From contig QCJG01000003.1 of the NCBI GenBank assembly GCA_003216175.1, positions 62,001-126,000 on the forward strand: DNA of 64,000 nt, read 5' to 3'. A program made the translations under genes and the position numbers. The stretch is from Prochlorococcus sp. AG-409-A10. GTDB lineage: Bacteria > Cyanobacteriota > Cyanobacteriia > PCC-6307 > Cyanobiaceae. Below the pieces are notes generated by a model, which was not told the origin of the DNA, made no database searches, and worked only from the letters and a program-made list of their open reading frames with translations. Position 1 is the first letter of the stretch. Each line of letters starts with the position of its first letter. Shown in pieces: positions 60,747 through 64,000 of the stretch.

Positions 60747-62042
60747 TTGATTGAGCGTTACACAAACCCAGAGATGGGAAATATTTGGTCTGATCAAGCC
60801 AGATACCAAACATGGCTTGATGTTGAAATTGCCGCATGTGAGGCTAATTGCTCATTAGGGAAAATCCCTAAAAGTGCAATGGAAACTATTCGATCACGGG
60901 CAAGTTTCAAACCAGAGCGCATCCTCGAAATAGAAGAGGAAGTTCGCCATGACGTAATTGCCTTCCTCACAAATGTAAATGAATATGTTGGGGATGCTGG
61001 CCGATACATACACGTTGGAATGACCAGTAGCGATGTCCTTGATACTGGTCTTGCACTTCAATTAAAGTCATCAGTCAAGCTTTTAAGAAAAGAGCTTTTA
61101 TTACTTGAAGAAGCTATTAGAGATTTAGCAAGACAACATAAGAAAACCGTAATGATTGGACGTTCTCATGCAATTCATGGAGAACCTATTACCTTTGGAT
61201 TCAAGTTGGCGGGATGGCTAGCTGAAACTCTTAGAAATAAAGATAGGCTCAACAGTCTTGAGAAAGACATCTCGATTGGACAAATTAGCGGGGCTATGGG
61301 TACTTACGCAAATACTAATCCTGAAATAGAAAGAATAACTTGCGAACTTTTGGGGCTTGAATCTGATACTGCTAGCACTCAAGTTATATCAAGAGATAGG
61401 CATGCTAATTATGTACAGATTCTTGCTTTGATTGGATCTTCACTAGATCGTTTTTCTACAGAAATTAGAAACCTTCAAAGAACGGATGTTCTTGAAGTAG
61501 AAGAAAACTTTGCTAAAGGCCAAAAAGGAAGCTCTGCAATGCCTCATAAAAGAAATCCCATACGAAGTGAAAGAGTCAGTGGTCTTTCCAGAGTTTTAAG
61601 AAGTTATGTAGTTGCAGCTCTTGAAAATGTAGCTCTATGGCATGAAAGAGATATAAGCCACAGCTCCAATGAAAGATTAATGCTGCCAGACACATCAATT
61701 ACTCTTCATTTTATGATCACAGAAATGACCGAAATAATTAAAGGTCTTGGGGTTTACCCAAATAATATGCTGAAAAATTTGAACATTTATGGAGGAGTAG
61801 TTTTTAGTCAAAGAGTTCTTCTAGCTTTAGTTGAAAGTGGAATGAGTCGTGAAGATTCTTATCGACTAGTACAAAAGAATGCTCATTCAGCCTGGAATCA
61901 AGACGAAGGAAATTTCAGAAAAAATCTTGAGAATGATCCAGAAGTAATGAATAGTCTCTCAACAGAAAAGCTTTCTGACTGTTTCTCAACCGAATTACAT
62001 CAGTCCAATTTAAGAGTTATTTGGGAAAGACTTGGTATATAA
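60747..62042 (+). CDS. purB: Adenylosuccinate lyase
   Basis: 431 residues, TTG start giving MIERYTNPEMGNIWSDQARY. Catalyses two purine-synthesis steps (SAICAR to AICAR and adenylosuccinate to AMP). Conserved GMTSSDVLDT (91-100), general-acid His141 in IGRSHAIHGEP, and the superfamily signature GSSAMPHKRNP (261-271) with catalytic Ser. Length and form match the Bacillus-type enzyme. Confidence 0.95.
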   Translation: MIERYTNPEMGNIWSDQARYQTWLDVEIAACEANCSLGKIPKSAMETIRSRASFKPERILEIEEEVRHDVIAFLTNVNEYVGDAGRYIHVGMTSSDVLDTGLALQLKSSVKLLRKELLLLEEAIRDLARQHKKTVMIGRSHAIHGEPITFGFKLAGWLAETLRNKDRLNSLEKDISIGQISGAMGTYANTNPEIERITCELLGLESDTASTQVISRDRHANYVQILALIGSSLDRFSTEIRNLQRTDVLEVEENFAKGQKGSSAMPHKRNPIRSERVSGLSRVLRSYVVAALENVALWHERDISHSSNERLMLPDTSITLHFMITEMTEIIKGLGVYPNNMLKNLNIYGGVVFSQRVLLALVESGMSREDSYRLVQKNAHSAWNQDEGNFRKNLENDPEVMNSLSTEKLSDCFSTELHQSNLRVIWERLGI

Positions 62043-62169
62043 CATTTAAAGCTGAATAAATTAATATCAGTGAATACACTCTCAAAAGCGAATAGAACTA
62101 GCTTCAACTAAAATCGATAGTTATAAGTTCTATTCCCTAGGAAACTTAAAAATTCTCAACCCAAGATCA

Positions 62170-63564
62170 ATGTCCAATATGAAACGACTTGAGAAAGATA
62201 GCCTAGGTTCTATTGATGTTCCAAAGGATGCGCTATGGGGAGCGCAGACTCAACGATCAATATTAAATTTCGCTATTGGAGATGAGGTCATACCCCTCGA
62301 GATTATTCATGCAATTGCCCAAATAAAAGCCTCTGCTGCTCAAGTAAACAATCATCTAGGCCTAATAAATACAGAAACCACTCAATTCATTACCGAAGCA
62401 AGTTTAGAAATTATTGAAGGGAAACATAATGATCAATTCCCTGTAAAAGTTTGGCAAACGGGCAGTGGTACTCAAACCAATATGAACGTCAATGAGGTGA
62501 TTTGCAATATAGCTTCAAAACGTTTAAACAATCCGTTAGGTAGTCATGACCCAATACATCCCAATGATCATGTTAATTGCTCTCAATCAACAAACGATGT
62601 TTTCCCAGCTGCGATCCAAATAGCCACAATAGTCACCTTAAAAGACACATTAATACCTGAATTAAAAAAACTCATTGATGTATTACATCAAAAAAGTAAA
62701 GACTGGAAAGATATAATAAAAATAGGACGTACTCATCTTCAAGATGCCGTACCTCTAACTCTTGGACAAGAAGTCTCAGCTTGGGCTGCTCAATTAGAAA
62801 CTGCTTTAGTACGTATTGAAATCAACCAAGAGGAACTTTATCAACTTCCTCTTGGAGGAACAGCAATTGGGACTGGGCTTAATACTCCTAAGAATTTCGA
62901 TAATTTAATTGCGCTTGATATAGCTAGAAAAACAAATTTACCTTTTGAGACTGCAGCTAATAAATTTGCCATTATGGCTAGTCATGATGGTCTTATAAAT
63001 ATAATGTCTCAACTAAAATTATTAGCCGTAACTTTTCTCAAAATTGTGAATGATCTTCGACTTTTATCTTGTGGACCTAGAGCTGGGTTATCAGAGCTAC
63101 AACTACCAGCCAATGAACCTGGTAGCTCAATAATGCCAGGGAAGATTAATCCTACTCAATGCGAAGCGATGGCAATGGTGTGTACACAAATAATTGGTAT
63201 GGACACCTCGGTATCAATTGCAGGGAGTGGAGGACATCTACAAATGAATGTTTATAAACCACTCATTGGATACAACATTTTAAAAAGTATCAACCTTATT
63301 CAAAATGCATGTAAGAGTTGTAGACAACATATGATTGAAGGTATTCAACCCAATAAAGAGAAAATCAAAGAATATCTAGACAATTCTTTGATGTTGGTAA
63401 CTGCATTAGCACCATCAATCGGATACGAAAAAGCTAGTAATATTGCCCAATTAGCCCATGAAAAAAATCTAAGTCTAAGACAAGCATCCAGTCAATTAAA
63501 TTATATTGATAATGAAGAGTTTGATAACCTCACTAATCCGAAATCTATGATTGGAGGTGATTAA
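62170..63564 (+). CDS. fumC: Class II fumarate hydratase
   Basis: 464 residues. Interconverts fumarate and malate without an iron-sulphur cluster. SQSTNDVFPAA (138-148), His189 in IGRTHLQDA and the flexible loop GSSIMPGKINP (318-328) are all intact. Purine synthesis by PurB releases fumarate, so the adjacent purB-fumC order is metabolically sensible. 127 bases separate the two genes. Confidence 0.94.
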   Translation: MSNMKRLEKDSLGSIDVPKDALWGAQTQRSILNFAIGDEVIPLEIIHAIAQIKASAAQVNNHLGLINTETTQFITEASLEIIEGKHNDQFPVKVWQTGSGTQTNMNVNEVICNIASKRLNNPLGSHDPIHPNDHVNCSQSTNDVFPAAIQIATIVTLKDTLIPELKKLIDVLHQKSKDWKDIIKIGRTHLQDAVPLTLGQEVSAWAAQLETALVRIEINQEELYQLPLGGTAIGTGLNTPKNFDNLIALDIARKTNLPFETAANKFAIMASHDGLINIMSQLKLLAVTFLKIVNDLRLLSCGPRAGLSELQLPANEPGSSIMPGKINPTQCEAMAMVCTQIIGMDTSVSIAGSGGHLQMNVYKPLIGYNILKSINLIQNACKSCRQHMIEGIQPNKEKIKEYLDNSLMLVTALAPSIGYEKASNIAQLAHEKNLSLRQASSQLNYIDNEEFDNLTNPKSMIGGD

Positions 63565-63585
63565 AAAAATAAGGTTTTTTCTTTC

Positions 63586-64000
63586 TCAATTATGTCTTTC
63601 AGTTGCTGGGTTAATAAGTTCAAAATTTTTATCTTTTACTTGATTAATATCTTCAGCTTCACAAACTGGAAATCTATCCATTAGCTTCATTGCTGCCTTG
63701 GCATTATTTCTAAGTTGCCGACTAACAGGCTCGCAATAGGGAATCTGTGAAAGAAAATCATTTGTTCTTCTTAAAATTCTTACTACATCTCCCTCATCCA
63801 AAGAAGTATTTGAAATTAAATCCGTCCAAGTACTACCTCGAGCCCAGGCTTCTACTAAACCCATTAATTCTGAACCCCATAAGATTGGGACTTTCATACC
63901 AAATCGTTCTTGAACTCTAAACAATTCTCTTCGAATATTAGATAAATCATTAAATGCTTCATCTGCAACTGCACTTGGAATAAACCCTGACCATAAATCA
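63586..64000 (-). CDS. Ski2-like DEAD/DEAH-box helicase, C-terminal end (rest outside window)
   Basis: The frame is open to base 64000, so the start lies beyond the window. The 138-codon visible part begins DLWSGFIPSAVADEAFNDLS and has FRVQERFGMKVPILWGSELM, GLVEAWARGSTWTDLISNTS, LDEGDVVRILRRTNDFLSQI and NAKAAMKLMDRFPV. This is the DSHCT domain of Mtr4/Ski2-type RNA helicases, in which GDVVRxxRR is the hallmark. Convergent with fumC. Confidence 0.88.
   Translation of the reverse strand, partial: DLWSGFIPSAVADEAFNDLSNIRRELFRVQERFGMKVPILWGSELMGLVEAWARGSTWTDLISNTSLDEGDVVRILRRTNDFLSQIPYCEPVSRQLRNNAKAAMKLMDRFPVCEAEDINQVKDKNFELINPATERHN

Overview
This window is chromosomal DNA from a marine picocyanobacterium, almost certainly Prochlorococcus. 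The sequence is AT-rich and densely coded, with many TTG and GTG starts. It carries oxygenic-phototroph markers: tandem high-light-inducible (Hli) genes, a plastid-type ribosomal protein PSRP-3, the split cyanobacterial ATP synthase clusters atpI-B-E-F'-F-H-A-G and atpD-C, a plant-type ferredoxin, a Ccs-type cytochrome c system, glnB, and DUF3386, DUF1818, DUF2811 and DUF3326 proteins. The exact strain or clade cannot be fixed from the window; a low-light NATL-like lineage is a guess.

Layout. 1-13 kb is mostly housekeeping: truB (5' end outside the window), a SpoIID-type protein, RNase Z, a pentapeptide-repeat protein, ferredoxin, prmA, serA, an S4-domain protein, tRNA-Val(GAC), murD and small conserved unknowns. 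13-25 kb is the accessory part. It is sparsely coded, with a GAF protein, three hli genes in one operon, about nine very small membrane proteins, DUF3386, DUF805, an ABC-F ATPase, and two decayed genes side by side (a DUF4214 remnant and a carboxypeptidase-regulatory-like remnant). 25.2-29 kb is a complete polar amino-acid ABC importer. 29-36 kb holds EVE, DUF2811, DUF1818, rpoZ, an orphan Hsp70, pyrR, gpmI and secG, followed by a short decayed gene. 36-41 kb is groESL, divergent from atpDC, then PSRP-3. 41-48 kb is pepP and an overlapping run of CNNM protein, GTPase, nadD and nadE. 48.8-54.7 kb is the large atp operon. 55-64 kb holds ftsW, ccdA and ccs1, then queF, glnB, tlyA, purB, fumC and the end of a Ski2-like helicase.

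Functionally the window covers ATP synthesis, NAD synthesis from nicotinate mononucleotide, serine biosynthesis, peptidoglycan and division, protein folding, cytochrome c maturation, nitrogen sensing and amino-acid uptake. I see no prophage, insertion sequence, CRISPR array or recognisable defence system. The less explained material is the set of small proteins around the hli operon, a possible hli leader ORF, the three broken genes, several long perfect hairpins, a PII protein lacking Tyr51, and DnaA-box-like sites near 29-31 kb. Small genes below about 60 codons were called by hand translation and are less certain than the rest.
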